Source of the DNA: Sphingomonas sp. LaA6.9
GTDB lineage: Bacteria > Pseudomonadota > Alphaproteobacteria > Sphingomonadales > Sphingomonadaceae
Reading direction: 5' to 3'
Length of the DNA: 64,000 bases
Assembly: GCF_022601895.1 (NCBI RefSeq)
Contig: NZ_JAKVIO010000022.1
Location: 1 to 64,000 of the forward strand
In this document: piece after piece, positions 1 to 13,094 of the stretch
Layout of the letters: every line of letters starts with the position of its first letter
How positions within the stretch are numbered: the first letter of the stretch is position 1
Position numbers and translations under genes: made by a program
Notes under the pieces: generated by a model
What the model saw: only the letters and a program-made list of their open reading frames with translations
What the model was told of the DNA's origin: nothing
Database searches by the model: none

Positions 1-1901
1 ACCTTCTTTGCAGCGAATGCGTCGGCCACTTCCTGCCGCTGGATCGCCGCCTTTTCGTTGACCTTGCAGCTCAGGCACCAGTCGGCGGTAAAATAGACGA
101 AGACCGGCCGCCCCTCCTGCTGAAGCGCGGCGAGACGCGCCTCGCTGAACGGCTCGGATGCCAGCACGCCGTCGCGCGAAGCGCCCGCGGCGGCCTGGGG
201 TGCGGGGGATACCGTGAGGATCATAGCGACCGCCACGGCCGCCGCGGGGGCGAGCGCGAGCCAGTTCCTGCCGTCGCCATGGGCCTGACGTCGCCCGATC
301 CACCAGAGCGCGAGCCCGAGTACCAAGGCGGCTGCAAGCCCCATCGCCATGCCGTCGACTCCCGCCTGACGGCCGAGGATCCAGGCCAGACCGAGTGCGG
401 TGGCGAACATCGGGATCGAGAGGATGCGCTGGAAGCGTTCCATCCAGGCACCGGGCCTGGGCAGGCGGTTACGCAGCCCGGGAATGAAGCCGAGCGCGAG
501 GAAGGGCAGCGCGAGCCCAAGCCCGAGGCCCGCGAAGATCATGATCGCGGCAAGCGGCGGCAGCACGAGTGCCGCACCCAGTGCCACGCCCATGAACGGA
601 CCGGTGCACGGGGTCGCAACGAACGCGGCCAGCGCGCCGGTCCAGAATGCGCCCGCGGTGCCGCCCTGCCCCGCAAGCCTGTTGCCGAATCCCAGCGATG
701 CGAAGTCGAACAGTCCGGCGAGGTTGAGCGCAACCGCGCTCACCAGCAGCAGCAGGAAGAGGATGACGCGCGGATCCTGAAGCTGGAACGCCCAGCCCGC
801 GGCGCTGCCGCCCGCACGCAGCGCGAGCAGCGCCGTGCCCAGTGCGACGCAGACGAGCACGATCCCCGCGGTATAGGCGAGCGCCTCGCGCCGCGCCTCG
901 GCCTCATGCCCGCCCGCGCGCGCAAGGCTCAGCGCCTTCAGGCTCAGTATCGGAAAGACACAGGGCATGATGTTGAGGAGCAGCCCGCCGAGCAGTGCGG
1001 CGCCGAAGGAGACGAGCAGCGTCCCCGCGAACCCGCCTGCGCCCTCGACACCCCCTTTGTCGCCGGAGGAGACGATTGCGCCGCCGGCCGCGACGCTGCC
1101 GGGCACCGCCTTGAGCGCGAGCCCCATATTTTTGTCGAGCGCCAGCACGCCCTCGATCGTCTTGAGCTCGGTCGCCTGACCGCCGGCCTTGACCTCGATC
1201 GTCAGCATGTCGCCGTCGCGGCGCACCGTCTGCGGCGCGGCATAGTCGATCGCGCCATCGGTCAGCGGAAAGAAATAGACGTCGCCAAGCGCCGCAGAGG
1301 CGGGCAACGGGACGCCGAGCCGGAAGTTGCCACCAGTAACCTGAAAGTGCCCTTCGCTGCCCAGAGGCTTGGGGAGCAAGGCGCGCCAGCGGTCGAACTG
1401 GCCCTTGCGCGCGGGGTCGATCGCGCCATCGCCGACGACGAGGTCGATCGCCATCGTCCCGCTTTCGGGAACGCAGACCTGATCGGTGCAGGCGAGCCAG
1501 TCGGCGGCCAGTCGGATCGGGAGTTTCGTGCCGGGCGCCAGCCCCGCGGGCAGCGTCAGCGTGATGAGGTGCGCATAGTCAGCCTCATAGACATAGTTCA
1601 TCAGCCCCGCGAGCAGCAGCCGGTGCGGCACGGGATATTGTGCGTCGGCGGCGGTGATTCCCGCAGGCAGCGACCAGTTGAACTCGGGAGTGATTCCCGC
1701 GTCACCGGGGTTCTTCCAATAGCCGTGCCAGCCCTTGTCGGGCTTCATCGCGAGCGCCAGCGTCACGGTCCGGCCCGCCGCCGGCACCGTGGTTTCGGCG
1801 ACCAGCGTCGGCTTGATATGCGTCGGCTGCGCCTGCCCATAGGCCTGGGTGCCCAGCAACAGGCTGAGCAATGTCATCATCGCGAAACGCAACATATTCA
1901 T
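1..1901 (-). CDS. dsbD: DsbD-family thiol:disulfide interchange protein, C-terminus cut by window start
   Basis: This membrane protein would pass electrons from cytoplasmic thioredoxin to periplasmic thiol proteins. A signal peptide starts MNMLRFAMMTLLSLLLG. An N-terminal periplasmic domain follows, with two cysteines (CTDQVC). Next comes a hydrophobic CcdA-like region with the redox motifs MPCVFP and TPCTGPF. The last visible part is a thioredoxin-like domain whose WCLSCK motif lies close to the window edge, so only its extreme C-terminus is missing. The start could be the ATG at 1901 or the in-frame ATG at 1895; neither has a strong ribosome binding site. The gene runs divergently from the phosphatase gene at 1973. 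The family is clear; the exact subtype (DsbD or a ScsB-like relative) is less so. Confidence 0.9.
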   Translation of the reverse strand, partial: MNMLRFAMMTLLSLLLGTQAYGQAQPTHIKPTLVAETTVPAAGRTVTLALAMKPDKGWHGYWKNPGDAGITPEFNWSLPAGITAADAQYPVPHRLLLAGLMNYVYEADYAHLITLTLPAGLAPGTKLPIRLAADWLACTDQVCVPESGTMAIDLVVGDGAIDPARKGQFDRWRALLPKPLGSEGHFQVTGGNFRLGVPLPASAALGDVYFFPLTDGAIDYAAPQTVRRDGDMLTIEVKAGGQATELKTIEGVLALDKNMGLALKAVPGSVAAGGAIVSSGDKGGVEGAGGFAGTLLVSFGAALLGGLLLNIMPCVFPILSLKALSLARAGGHEAEARREALAYTAGIVLVCVALGTALLALRAGGSAAGWAFQLQDPRVILFLLLLVSAVALNLAGLFDFASLGFGNRLAGQGGTAGAFWTGALAAFVATPCTGPFMGVALGAALVLPPLAAIMIFAGLGLGLALPFLALGFIPGLRNRLPRPGAWMERFQRILSIPMFATALGLAWILGRQAGVDGMAMGLAAALVLGLALWWIGRRQAHGDGRNWLALAPAAAVAVAMILTVSPAPQAAAGASRDGVLASEPFSEARLAALQQEGRPVFVYFTADWCLSCKVNEKAAIQRQEVADAFAAKK

Positions 1902-1972
1902 CCGCACACTTTATCCATCGGGGTTCACCCTATACTAGCCCAACTGCACCCGTTGGCGACAAGGAGTTATTC

Positions 1973-3607
1973 GTGAAGACACGCGCGCGCGTTACCACCC
2001 TTCTGACAGCCCTCGCCATCCCCGCGGCGCTCGCGGCGCAGCCCGCGCAGAAACCCAGGCTCATCGTCGCCATCTCGGTGGACCAGTTCTCTGCCAATGT
2101 CTTCGCCGAATATCGACCGCTGTTCAAAGACGGGATGAAACGGCTGCAGGACGGCGTGGTCTACCCCTCGGGTTATCAGAGCCATGCCGCGACCGAGACC
2201 TGTCCGGGCCATTCGACGATCCTCACCGGATCGCACCCCGCGCGCACGGGTATCATCGCCAACAACTGGTTCGACCTCAGCCTCGGCCGCGAGGACAAGA
2301 AGGTTTATTGCTCGGAGGATACCGACGCGCCCGGCAGCAATTCGGACAAATATGTCGTCTCGACCAGGCTGTTGAAGGTCCCGACGCTCGGCGATCGGCT
2401 GAAGGCCGCGGACCCCGGCGCGCGCGTCGTGGCGGTTGCGGGCAAGGACCGCGCGGCGGTGATGATGGGCGGCCATGAGACCGACCAGATGTGGTTCTGG
2501 GGTGGCAAATCCTATGTGACGCTTGCCGACCGCACCGCGACACCCCCCGCGACAGTGACCCGGATCAATGCCCGCGTCGCGGAGATCGTGGCGAAGCCGG
2601 GCAAGACCGTGCTTCCCGCGCAATGCCGGTCGCGCTCGGTGGCGGTGCCGGTCAGCGCCGAGCAGCAGGTCGGCGTGCTTGCCGATCGCAAGGCCGAGGA
2701 TTTCAGGAGCTTCCGTGCCGCGATCGAATTCGATGCGGCGACCGCGGATCTGGCCATCGGGCTGATGAAGGAAATGAAGCTGGGTCAGGGCGCGTCGCCC
2801 GACGTGCTGGCCATCGGGCTTTCGGCCACCGACTATGTCGGCCATGGCTTTGGCACCGAGGGCGCGGAGATGTGCGCGCAGATGGTGGGGCTCGACGCCA
2901 ATGTCGGCCGCATCCTCTCGGCGCTTGACGCCAGCGGCGTGCCCTATGCGGTCGTGCTGACCGCCGATCATGGCGGCCATGACCTGCCCGAACGCAACCG
3001 CCAGCGCGGCTTCGCCGATGCAGTGCGCGCCGATGTCGCGCTGCTGCCCGGTAATTTCGGCAAGGCGCTCGTGGGCGAGCTGGCACTGAAGCTCGACGGT
3101 CCGCTCTTCTATGGCGACGGCCCCTTTGGCGACTGGTATCTCTCCAAGGCAGTGCCCGATGCGCAGCGCGATCGCGTGCTCGCGATCGCCAGAGCGAAGC
3201 TGCTGGCGCATCCGCAGGTCGCAGCGGCGCTGACCAAGGAAGAGCTGCGCCGCGTCGCCGATCCCCAGCCGCCCGTGGAGGAATGGGATCTGGCGCAGCG
3301 CGCGCGCGCCTCGTTCGATCCCGAGCGCTCGGGCGACCTGATCGTGCTGTTGAAGCCCAACGTCACGCCGATCTCGAAGCCGGGTCCCGGTTATGTCGCG
3401 ACGCACGGCTCGCCCTGGAGCTATGACCGCCGCGTGCCGATCCTCTTCTATCGTCCCGGCACGACGGGATTCGAGCAGCCGCTGGGCGTCGAGACCGTGG
3501 ACATCCTGCCCACGCTCGCCGCGTTGATCAGCCTCAAAATCCCCGCCGAGGAGATCGACGGGCGCTGCCTTGATCTCGACGCGGGGGCGGGCTCGACCTG
3601 CCCCTGA
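1973..3607 (+). CDS. phoK: PhoK-like secreted alkaline phosphatase
   Basis: Predicted zinc-dependent phosphomonoesterase of the alkaline phosphatase superfamily, exported by an N-terminal signal peptide (first about 22 residues, ending ALAAQ). The nucleophile Thr76 sits in ETCPGH, with Asn97 and a GKDR motif (Lys158, Arg160) for phosphate binding. Metal ligands are visible as Asp37, Asp287 and His291 (DYVGH), Asp332-His333 (ADHGG) and His478 (THGSPW). Most of these fall at a constant offset of 13 from the residues recalled for PhoK of Sphingomonas sp. BSAR-1. The GTG at 1973 was chosen because AAGGAG lies just upstream and the signal peptide begins there; the product is 544 residues. It ends three bases before the convergent beta-helix gene. 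No phosphate-control box was identified. Confidence 0.9.
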   Translation: MKTRARVTTLLTALAIPAALAAQPAQKPRLIVAISVDQFSANVFAEYRPLFKDGMKRLQDGVVYPSGYQSHAATETCPGHSTILTGSHPARTGIIANNWFDLSLGREDKKVYCSEDTDAPGSNSDKYVVSTRLLKVPTLGDRLKAADPGARVVAVAGKDRAAVMMGGHETDQMWFWGGKSYVTLADRTATPPATVTRINARVAEIVAKPGKTVLPAQCRSRSVAVPVSAEQQVGVLADRKAEDFRSFRAAIEFDAATADLAIGLMKEMKLGQGASPDVLAIGLSATDYVGHGFGTEGAEMCAQMVGLDANVGRILSALDASGVPYAVVLTADHGGHDLPERNRQRGFADAVRADVALLPGNFGKALVGELALKLDGPLFYGDGPFGDWYLSKAVPDAQRDRVLAIARAKLLAHPQVAAALTKEELRRVADPQPPVEEWDLAQRARASFDPERSGDLIVLLKPNVTPISKPGPGYVATHGSPWSYDRRVPILFYRPGTTGFEQPLGVETVDILPTLAALISLKIPAEEIDGRCLDLDAGAGSTCP

Positions 3608-3610
3608 TCG

Positions 3611-4555
3611 TCACTGGCGCTTGAAGGCGGTCAGCCCGGTACCGAGCCGGTTGGTGGCGAGCACGATGCGCTCGCCGCTCCAGTCGACGACGAAGGTGGT
3701 CGCGCGGTCGACGCCGGGCGCAATCGACGCGCGATTGTCCGCGACGACCAGTCCGTCGGACGGATTGTCGCGTTCCTCGGCGGCAACCGCGACAAGCGCG
3801 CTGTAATTTTCCTTGTCGCGTCCCTGAACGAAGGTGTTTCCGCGAATAGAGCCGACCGCACCCGAGGGCAGGTCGATCATGTAGTTGGTCTGGTGGCCCC
3901 GCGTGTCGTCGAAGCTCGATCCCGCAATCTCGACGCGCGCCGCGCGGCTTTTGACATAATGACCGCCGGTCCCGCGCTCGAAGCGCGAATTGACGACGCT
4001 GAGCGCGCCGTAGCGCCCGATATAGATACTGTGCGCGCACGAGCCGCCGTCGGGACAATAGCCGAGCCCCGAAAAGGTCGAGTCTTCCACGCGGATCGAT
4101 CCCGCGGGATCGTTGGCGCTCAATATTCCCTGCTGTGAGTCGAGGAACATCGCCTTGAAGACGTCGAGGTCGCCCTTTTCCAGCCTGATGCCCGCGCCAT
4201 TGTCATCGGCGACGCGCAGGTTGCGAAAGACGATGCCGTCCACCGTCGCCGCGCGCCCGCGCAGGACGAGCGCGGCCTTGCCCTCGCATGTGGTGCGCTC
4301 GAAGATCACCTGTCCCGGGATCGCGGCGCGATAGGTGATCTCACCCCGCTCCTGCACCGCGCACTGGCGATAGGTGCCGGGCGCGATTCGGATCGTCGCC
4401 TGCGCATCGCCGATCGCGTCGACCGCCTCGAAGAGATTTTCGAACCGCTGCCCGGTCTCGACGATCGTGAAGGGCGCGGGCGCGCCATCCTCCTGCGCGA
4501 GCGTGGGGCTCGCCAGCAGCGGGATCGCAATCATGAGCAGCGCCTTACGCATCAT
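3611..4555 (-). CDS. Secreted right-handed parallel beta-helix protein
   Basis: A 314-residue protein with a signal peptide (MMRKALLMIAIPLLASPTLAQ). It contains a run of short repeats typical of right-handed parallel beta-helix proteins, for example VDGIVFRNLRV, IRVEDSTFSGLG, LSVVNSRFERG and VEIAGSSFDD. The fold is shared with pectate lyases and other polysaccharide-active proteins, but no catalytic motif could be assigned, so the substrate is unknown. Several cysteines suggest disulfides in the periplasm or outside. It converges on the phosphatase gene with a three-base gap. An in-frame ATG at 4552 is an equally possible start. Confidence 0.75.
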   Translation of the reverse strand: MMRKALLMIAIPLLASPTLAQEDGAPAPFTIVETGQRFENLFEAVDAIGDAQATIRIAPGTYRQCAVQERGEITYRAAIPGQVIFERTTCEGKAALVLRGRAATVDGIVFRNLRVADDNGAGIRLEKGDLDVFKAMFLDSQQGILSANDPAGSIRVEDSTFSGLGYCPDGGSCAHSIYIGRYGALSVVNSRFERGTGGHYVKSRAARVEIAGSSFDDTRGHQTNYMIDLPSGAVGSIRGNTFVQGRDKENYSALVAVAAEERDNPSDGLVVADNRASIAPGVDRATTFVVDWSGERIVLATNRLGTGLTAFKRQ

Positions 4556-4633
4556 CTGCCCCGCGTGACTCGCAACTGCGTGCGAGTCGATGACGATTGT
4601 CGGTTAATTCGACGCGCTAACCATTTTTTGCGA

Positions 4634-7240
<2,607 letters not shown>

Positions 7241-7262
7241 TGATCTGCTTTGTCTTTCTGAT

Positions 7263-7347
7263 CCGTTCGGGCTGAGCCTGTCGAAGCCCTTTCCTTCCCT
7301 GACGATGCTGAAGCAGGGATGGGCTTCGACAGGCTCAGCCCGAACGG
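7263..7347. repeat. 27-bp perfect inverted repeat between the two metH genes
   Basis: Arms at 7263-7289 and 7321-7347 are perfect reverse complements (left arm begins CCGTTCGGGCTGAGCC), separated by a 31-base loop. This is the type of extragenic inverted repeat scattered through sphingomonad genomes. It could form a stable hairpin in the metH mRNA, but no T-run follows on the minus strand, so it is not a classic terminator. Confidence 0.85.
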
Positions 7348-7367
7348 CTTTGTGTTTTGTATGTTCG

Positions 7368-8414
7368 TTAGGCCGCCATTGTCATCGGTTCGAGCCCGGC
7401 CAGGCGCGTCACCACCGGTGGCGTTGGCAGCCGGCGCGGCTCGAGGCCCGCCACCGTATTCGCCATCGCCGCGATATGCGCAGGGGTCGATCCGCAGCAG
7501 CCGCCGAGGATGTTGACCTGCCCCTTGCCCGCCCATTCGCCGACCAGCTTCGCGGTCTGCTCGGGGAGTTCGTCATACTGGCCGAGCTCGTTGGGCAGCC
7601 CCGCATTGGGGTAGACCATGATGAGCGTGTCGGCGAGACCCGAGAGCACCTGCACATGCGGGCGGAGCTGTTCGGCGCCGAAGGAGCAGTTGAGCCCGAT
7701 CGTCACGGGCCTGGCGTGCCGCACCGCGTGCCAGAAGGCTTCGACGGTGTGGCCCGAAAGATTGCGTCCCGACAGGTCGGTGAGCGTCATCGACACCATG
7801 ATCGGCACGTCGCGGCCAAGCGCCTCGCCCGCCTCGATCGCGGCCATGATCCCCGCCTTGGCATTGAGCGTGTCAAACACCGTTTCGATCAGGATGAAGT
7901 CGACCCCGCCTTCGAGCAGCGCGTCGATCTGTTCGCGGTAGACGGCCTTCAGATAGTCGAAATCGATCTCGCGAAAACCGGGATCATTGACGTCGGGCGA
8001 GAGCGACAGCGTCTTGTTGGTTGGTCCGATCGCGCCGGCCACGAAGCGCGGGCGGCCGTCGCGCGTTTCCATGGCATCGGCCTCGCGCCGCGCGATCTGC
8101 GCGGAAGCGATGTTGATGTCCTTCACCAGATGTTCGGCGGCATAGTCGGCCTGGCTGATGACGTTGGCCGAGAAGGTGTTGGTCGAGACGATGTCCGACC
8201 CGGCTTCCAGATAGGCGCGCGTGATCGCCTCGACGATCTCGGGCCGCGTTAGCGCGAGGATGTCGTTATTGCCCTTCTGGTCGCGCGCAAGATCGAGATG
8301 GCCGCGATAGGCGGCCTCGTCGAGCTTGTAGTTCTGGATCTCGGTGCCGAAGGCGCCATCGGTCAGCAGGATGCGCTGCGAGGCGGCTTCGATCAGTTTC
8401 TGGCGCGCGCTCAT
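7368..8414 (-). CDS. metH1: Methionine synthase, N-terminal half (homocysteine methyltransferase domain)
   Basis: This 348-residue protein is the zinc-dependent homocysteine-binding module of methionine synthase. It begins with the family motif [12 protein letters not shown], and the zinc cysteines are GLNCSFG and the pair in ILGGCCGS. The ATG at 8414 overlaps the metF stop as ATGA, which fixes the start and implies translational coupling. The open frame extends further upstream through metF, but that part is not coding. Its partner half (folate, cobalamin and activation domains) begins 127 bases downstream at 7240. The pair together matches the domain set of single-chain MetH. Confidence 0.95.
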   Translation of the reverse strand: MSARQKLIEAASQRILLTDGAFGTEIQNYKLDEAAYRGHLDLARDQKGNNDILALTRPEIVEAITRAYLEAGSDIVSTNTFSANVISQADYAAEHLVKDINIASAQIARREADAMETRDGRPRFVAGAIGPTNKTLSLSPDVNDPGFREIDFDYLKAVYREQIDALLEGGVDFILIETVFDTLNAKAGIMAAIEAGEALGRDVPIMVSMTLTDLSGRNLSGHTVEAFWHAVRHARPVTIGLNCSFGAEQLRPHVQVLSGLADTLIMVYPNAGLPNELGQYDELPEQTAKLVGEWAGKGQVNILGGCCGSTPAHIAAMANTVAGLEPRRLPTPPVVTRLAGLEPMTMAA

Positions 8415-9352
8415 GCGGCCTTCTCCTCGATATTGGATTTGGGACGCAGGCCAAGCAGGTGGCAGATCGCGTAGCTCAGCTCGGCACGGTTGAGCGTGTA
8501 GAAGTGGAAATTGCGCACGCCGCCGGCATAGAGCTTGCGGCACAGCTCGGCCGAAATCGTCGCGGCGACGAGCTGGCGCGCCGCGGGCATGTCGTCGAGC
8601 CCTTCGAACAGCCGGTCCATCCAGGGCGGGATCGCCGCGCCGCACATCGCAGCGAACTTGCGCGTCTGCGCGACGTTGGAAACGGGCAGGATGCCCGGCA
8701 CGATCTCGGCATCGATCCCCGCCGCCGCCGCACGGTCGCGGAAGCGGAAGAAACAGTCGGGCGAGAAGAAGAACTGGCTGATCGCGCGATTGGCGCCCGC
8801 ATCGAGCTTGCGCTTGAGATTGTCGAGATCGGCCTGCCCGCTCTGCGCCTCGGGATGCGTTTCGGGATAGGCCGCGACCGAGATTTCGAACGGTGCGATT
8901 TCCCTGAGGCCGGCGACGAGATCGGCCGCGCCCGCAAAGCCTTGCGGATGCGGCGCGAACGTGCTGCCCATCACCGGCGGATCGCCGCGCAGCGCGACGA
9001 TATGGCGCACGCCCGCCTCCCAATAGGCCTCGGCGATCTCGCGGATATCGGCCTTGCTCGCCTCGACACAGGTGAGGTGCGCGGCGGCGGGGATCGGGGT
9101 TTCCTTCTGGATGCGCGCGACGGTGGCGTGGGTGCGCTCGCGCGTCGAACCGCCTGCACCATAGGTAACCGAAACGAAACGCGGCCCAAGCGGCACCAGC
9201 GCCTGGATCGCTTCCCACAGCGTCTGCTCCATCTTCTCGGTCTTGGGCGGGAAGAATTCGAACGATACCTGCGCGTCGCCCGCCAGATCGGCGAACAGCG
9301 GAGCATCGAGCGCGCGGCGCGCCTCCTCCAGCTGGCTCAGTGTGAAGGTCAT
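8411..9352 (-). CDS. metF: 5,10-methylenetetrahydrofolate reductase
   Basis: Flavoenzyme that reduces methylene-tetrahydrofolate to the methyl donor used by the MetH pair encoded next to it. The 313-residue length is normal. Family features include FEFFPPKTEKME near the N-terminus, FVSVTYGAGGSTR, HLTCVEASK, ALRGDPP and the later ISQFFFSPD and GILPVSN segments. It is coupled at both ends by four-base ATGA overlaps: its start overlaps the ArsR-methyltransferase stop and its stop overlaps the metH1 start. It therefore belongs to one transcript with the regulator and metH1, probably controlled by the palindrome at 10318-10337. Confidence 0.96.
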   Translation of the reverse strand: MTFTLSQLEEARRALDAPLFADLAGDAQVSFEFFPPKTEKMEQTLWEAIQALVPLGPRFVSVTYGAGGSTRERTHATVARIQKETPIPAAAHLTCVEASKADIREIAEAYWEAGVRHIVALRGDPPVMGSTFAPHPQGFAGAADLVAGLREIAPFEISVAAYPETHPEAQSGQADLDNLKRKLDAGANRAISQFFFSPDCFFRFRDRAAAAGIDAEIVPGILPVSNVAQTRKFAAMCGAAIPPWMDRLFEGLDDMPAARQLVAATISAELCRKLYAGGVRNFHFYTLNRAELSYAICHLLGLRPKSNIEEKAA

Positions 9353-10308
9353 GCCGCTTTCCTTTGTGTCATCTTCTGTTCCTTGCGGCGGCCGAGCCAG
9401 AGCTTCACGGTCAGCTCGCCGCCCTTCAATTCCTCGATTGCCTCGACCGAAAGTCCCGCATCCGCAAACCAGTGCCGGATCTGATCGTCGGCGAAGCCCA
9501 ATCGCGCATGCGCATCGTCGCTGCGCAGCTCCTCGCGCTCGTGCGAGGCGAAGTCCGCGATCAACAGGCGCCCGCCGGGGGTGAGCAACCGGCCCGCCTC
9601 GGCAATGACCGTCTCGGGTATCTGCGCGAAGTGAAGCAGCTGGTGCAGCACTACGGTATCCGCCGATCCATCGGCGAGTGGCAGCGCATACATATCGCCC
9701 TGGCGCAGATCCGCGCTGTGCAGCCCCGCCTCGGCGAGCTTGGCGCGCGCGAGGCGCAGCATCTGCGGGCTGCGATCGACGCCGAGCACGCTCGTCGCGT
9801 CATGACCGAACAGTGCCAGCATCCGCCCGGTGCCCGTGCCGATATCGACCAGCCGGCCGATCGCCTCGCCGCCGAGCAGCGCCTGCATCGCGGCCTCGAC
9901 CTCGCTCTCGGCCACGTAAAGCCCCCGGATCGCGTCCCATTGCTCGGCATGGGCATCGAAATAGCGTTCCGCAGCCGCTGCCCGATCGGCGCGGACCGCG
10001 GTCAGGCGCGCGGCATCGGCGGCCGCCCAGGGATCAGGTTTGCCCTCGCCCCATGCATCGAGCGCTGCCACCAGCGGCGCGACAATATCGTCGCCGCCGA
10101 GCGTCAGGAAAACCCAGCTGCCCTCGCGACGACGTGCGGTGAGCCCGGCATCCGCCAGGATCTTCACGTGCCGCGAAACGCGCGGCTGGCTTTGGCCGAG
10201 CGTCTGTGCAAGTTCGCCGACGGACAGCTCCATCTGACGCAGCAGCGCAAAGATGCGCAGCCGCGTCGGGTCGGCAAGAGCACGAAAGATGTCAAGCGAA
10301 GGGTTCAT
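9349..10308 (-). CDS. ArsR-family regulator fused to a SAM-dependent methyltransferase domain
   Basis: A 319-residue two-domain protein. Residues of roughly 1-95 form an ArsR-type winged helix (IFRALADPTRLRIFALL, then QSQPRVSRHVKILADAGL as recognition helix). Residues from about 145 form a class I methyltransferase with motif I VDIGTGTGRMLALFG and the later motif RLLTPGGRLLIADF. It heads the metF-metH1-metH2 transcript and overlaps metF by ATGA. A perfect palindrome lies 9 bases before its start codon, which suggests autoregulation of the operon in response to a methionine-cycle metabolite such as SAM or S-adenosylhomocysteine. The analogy is to SahR-type ArsR regulators. Whether the methyltransferase domain is catalytic or only a ligand sensor is unknown. 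Confidence 0.88.
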   Translation of the reverse strand: MNPSLDIFRALADPTRLRIFALLRQMELSVGELAQTLGQSQPRVSRHVKILADAGLTARRREGSWVFLTLGGDDIVAPLVAALDAWGEGKPDPWAAADAARLTAVRADRAAAAERYFDAHAEQWDAIRGLYVAESEVEAAMQALLGGEAIGRLVDIGTGTGRMLALFGHDATSVLGVDRSPQMLRLARAKLAEAGLHSADLRQGDMYALPLADGSADTVVLHQLLHFAQIPETVIAEAGRLLTPGGRLLIADFASHEREELRSDDAHARLGFADDQIRHWFADAGLSVEAIEELKGGELTVKLWLGRRKEQKMTQRKAA

Positions 10309-10317
10309 GGATCCGTG

Positions 10318-10337
10318 ATATAAAGAAATCTTTATAT
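10318..10337. promoter_or_regulatory. Probable operator of the methionine operon
   Basis: Perfect inverted repeat with nine-base arms ATATAAAGA and TCTTTATAT around a two-base centre. It is strongly AT-rich in a GC-rich region and sits directly before the start of the ArsR-methyltransferase gene at 10308, where a promoter should be. Size, symmetry and position fit an ArsR/SahR-type operator. Binding by the adjacent regulator is inferred. Confidence 0.7.
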
Positions 10338-10537
10338 GTGGTCAACGAAGCACTTCTATCGCCTGTTGAAAGCCGCGCTACACTGTCCCGCCGTGGAGCA
10401 GTCGCTTGCCCGCGCCGCGCGCCGTGTTGCACGCCTGAAACCAAAGGGGTAGACAATACGGGCATGGGCAAGAGGGTCGGCCATGGCCAGGCCGCATGCG
10501 CGAACATGGTCACAGGGTCTCAACAGGAGGGAAAATC

Positions 10538-10828
10538 ATGAAAAAGTCGATCACCGCATCGCTCGTCCTCGCCGCAGCGCTCGGCCTTGCCGCCTGCAGC
10601 GAGAAGGCACAGGACGAAACCGCGGAGGCCGCAAACGCGCTGGCGGGTGATGCCGCCGCCACAGCCGACAACGCAGCCGCAGATGTCGCCAATGTCGGCG
10701 AGGAAGCGATCGGCGCCGCGGAGAACGTGGCTGACAACGCTGCTGCCGCGACCGCCAATGCGACCGCGAACACGCTCGACGCCGCCGGCAACGCGCTCAA
10801 GGAAGGCGCGGCAGAAGTGAAGAACTGA
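10538..10828 (+). CDS. Small alanine-rich lipoprotein
   Basis: Predicted 96-residue lipoprotein. The signal sequence MKKSITASLVLAAALGLAAC ends in a clear lipobox (LAAC, Cys20). The mature part is almost entirely Ala with regularly spaced Asn, Asp, Glu and Gly (for example DAAATADNAAADVANVG), suggesting one long helix or coiled coil that lies on or spans the periplasm. The start is set by a strong AGGAGG site at 10525-10530; an upstream in-frame start at 10496 would disrupt the signal peptide. A rho-independent terminator follows at once, so it is probably a single-gene transcript. Function not recognised; entericidin-like or other small envelope lipoproteins are possible comparisons. Confidence 0.8.
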   Translation: MKKSITASLVLAAALGLAACSEKAQDETAEAANALAGDAAATADNAAADVANVGEEAIGAAENVADNAAAATANATANTLDAAGNALKEGAAEVKN

Positions 10829-10852
10829 TCGCTTCGTCCGACAGCTGAACGG

Positions 10853-10886
10853 GGCCGCGCTTCCATCACGGAAGCGCGGCCTTTTT
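10853..10886 (+). terminator. Rho-independent terminator of the small lipoprotein gene
   Basis: Perfect 12-bp stem (GGCCGCGCTTCC / GGAAGCGCGGCC) with a five-base loop, followed by TTTTT, 24 bases after the stop codon of the lipoprotein gene. Confidence 0.9.
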
Positions 10887-10941
10887 CATTGGCGCCTTCG
10901 GAACGGCGTGTGTGCCTCACCGTGGCCGAAGCACGACAAGG

Positions 10942-10970
10942 AAAAGGGCCGGAGGTTTCCCCCCGGCCCT
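10942..10970 (-). terminator. Rho-independent terminator of groESL
   Basis: Read on the minus strand, an AGGGCCGG / CCGGCCCT stem with a ten-base loop is followed by TTTT. It begins about 26 bases after the groEL stop at 10997. Confidence 0.8.
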
Positions 10971-10996
10971 TTCTTTTGCCTTTTGGATAGCGGGAC

Positions 10997-12646
<1,650 letters not shown>

Positions 12647-12720
12647 CTACTTTCTGATTAATTTCGAATGGATGGGAAAAGGCGTGGGGTTCAGCCGATG
12701 ATGCCGAGCCCCGTTGGCGT

Positions 12721-13008
12721 TCAGCCAACAATACCCAGAATGTCCGATTCCTTCATGATCAGCAGGTCTTCGCCGTCGATCTTGACCTCGGTGCCCGACC
12801 ATTTGCCGAACAGAATCTTGTCGCCCGCCTTGACGTCGAGCGGCGTCACCTTGCCGTCTTCGGCCTTGAGGCCGGCACCGGCGGCGACGACTTCGCCTTC
12901 CTGCGGCTTTTCCTTGGCCGTATCGGGAATGATGATCCCGCCTGCGGTCTTTTCTTCGGCCTCGACGCGGCGGACGAGGACGCGATCGTGCAACGGACGG
13001 AACTTCAT
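12721..13008 (-). CDS. groS: Co-chaperonin GroES (10 kDa)
   Basis: Heptameric lid of the GroEL chamber. The 95-residue product starts [14 protein letters not shown] and contains the mobile-loop region [18 protein letters not shown] and the C-terminal [10 protein letters not shown]. The start at 13008 gives the standard family length; the open frame upstream to 13056 is not part of the protein. First gene of the groES-groEL operon, 86 bases before groEL, with the CIRCE operator 86 bases upstream of the start. Confidence 0.99.
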   Translation of the reverse strand: MKFRPLHDRVLVRRVEAEEKTAGGIIIPDTAKEKPQEGEVVAAGAGLKAEDGKVTPLDVKAGDKILFGKWSGTEVKIDGEDLLIMKESDILGIVG

Positions 13009-13094
13009 GCGCGTCACCTTCTTTATCTGTGTGGACGCGGGAGATGCGGCAACCATTGCTCAAAACCCCCTAGTCCAACGGTTGTGAATCAGAA

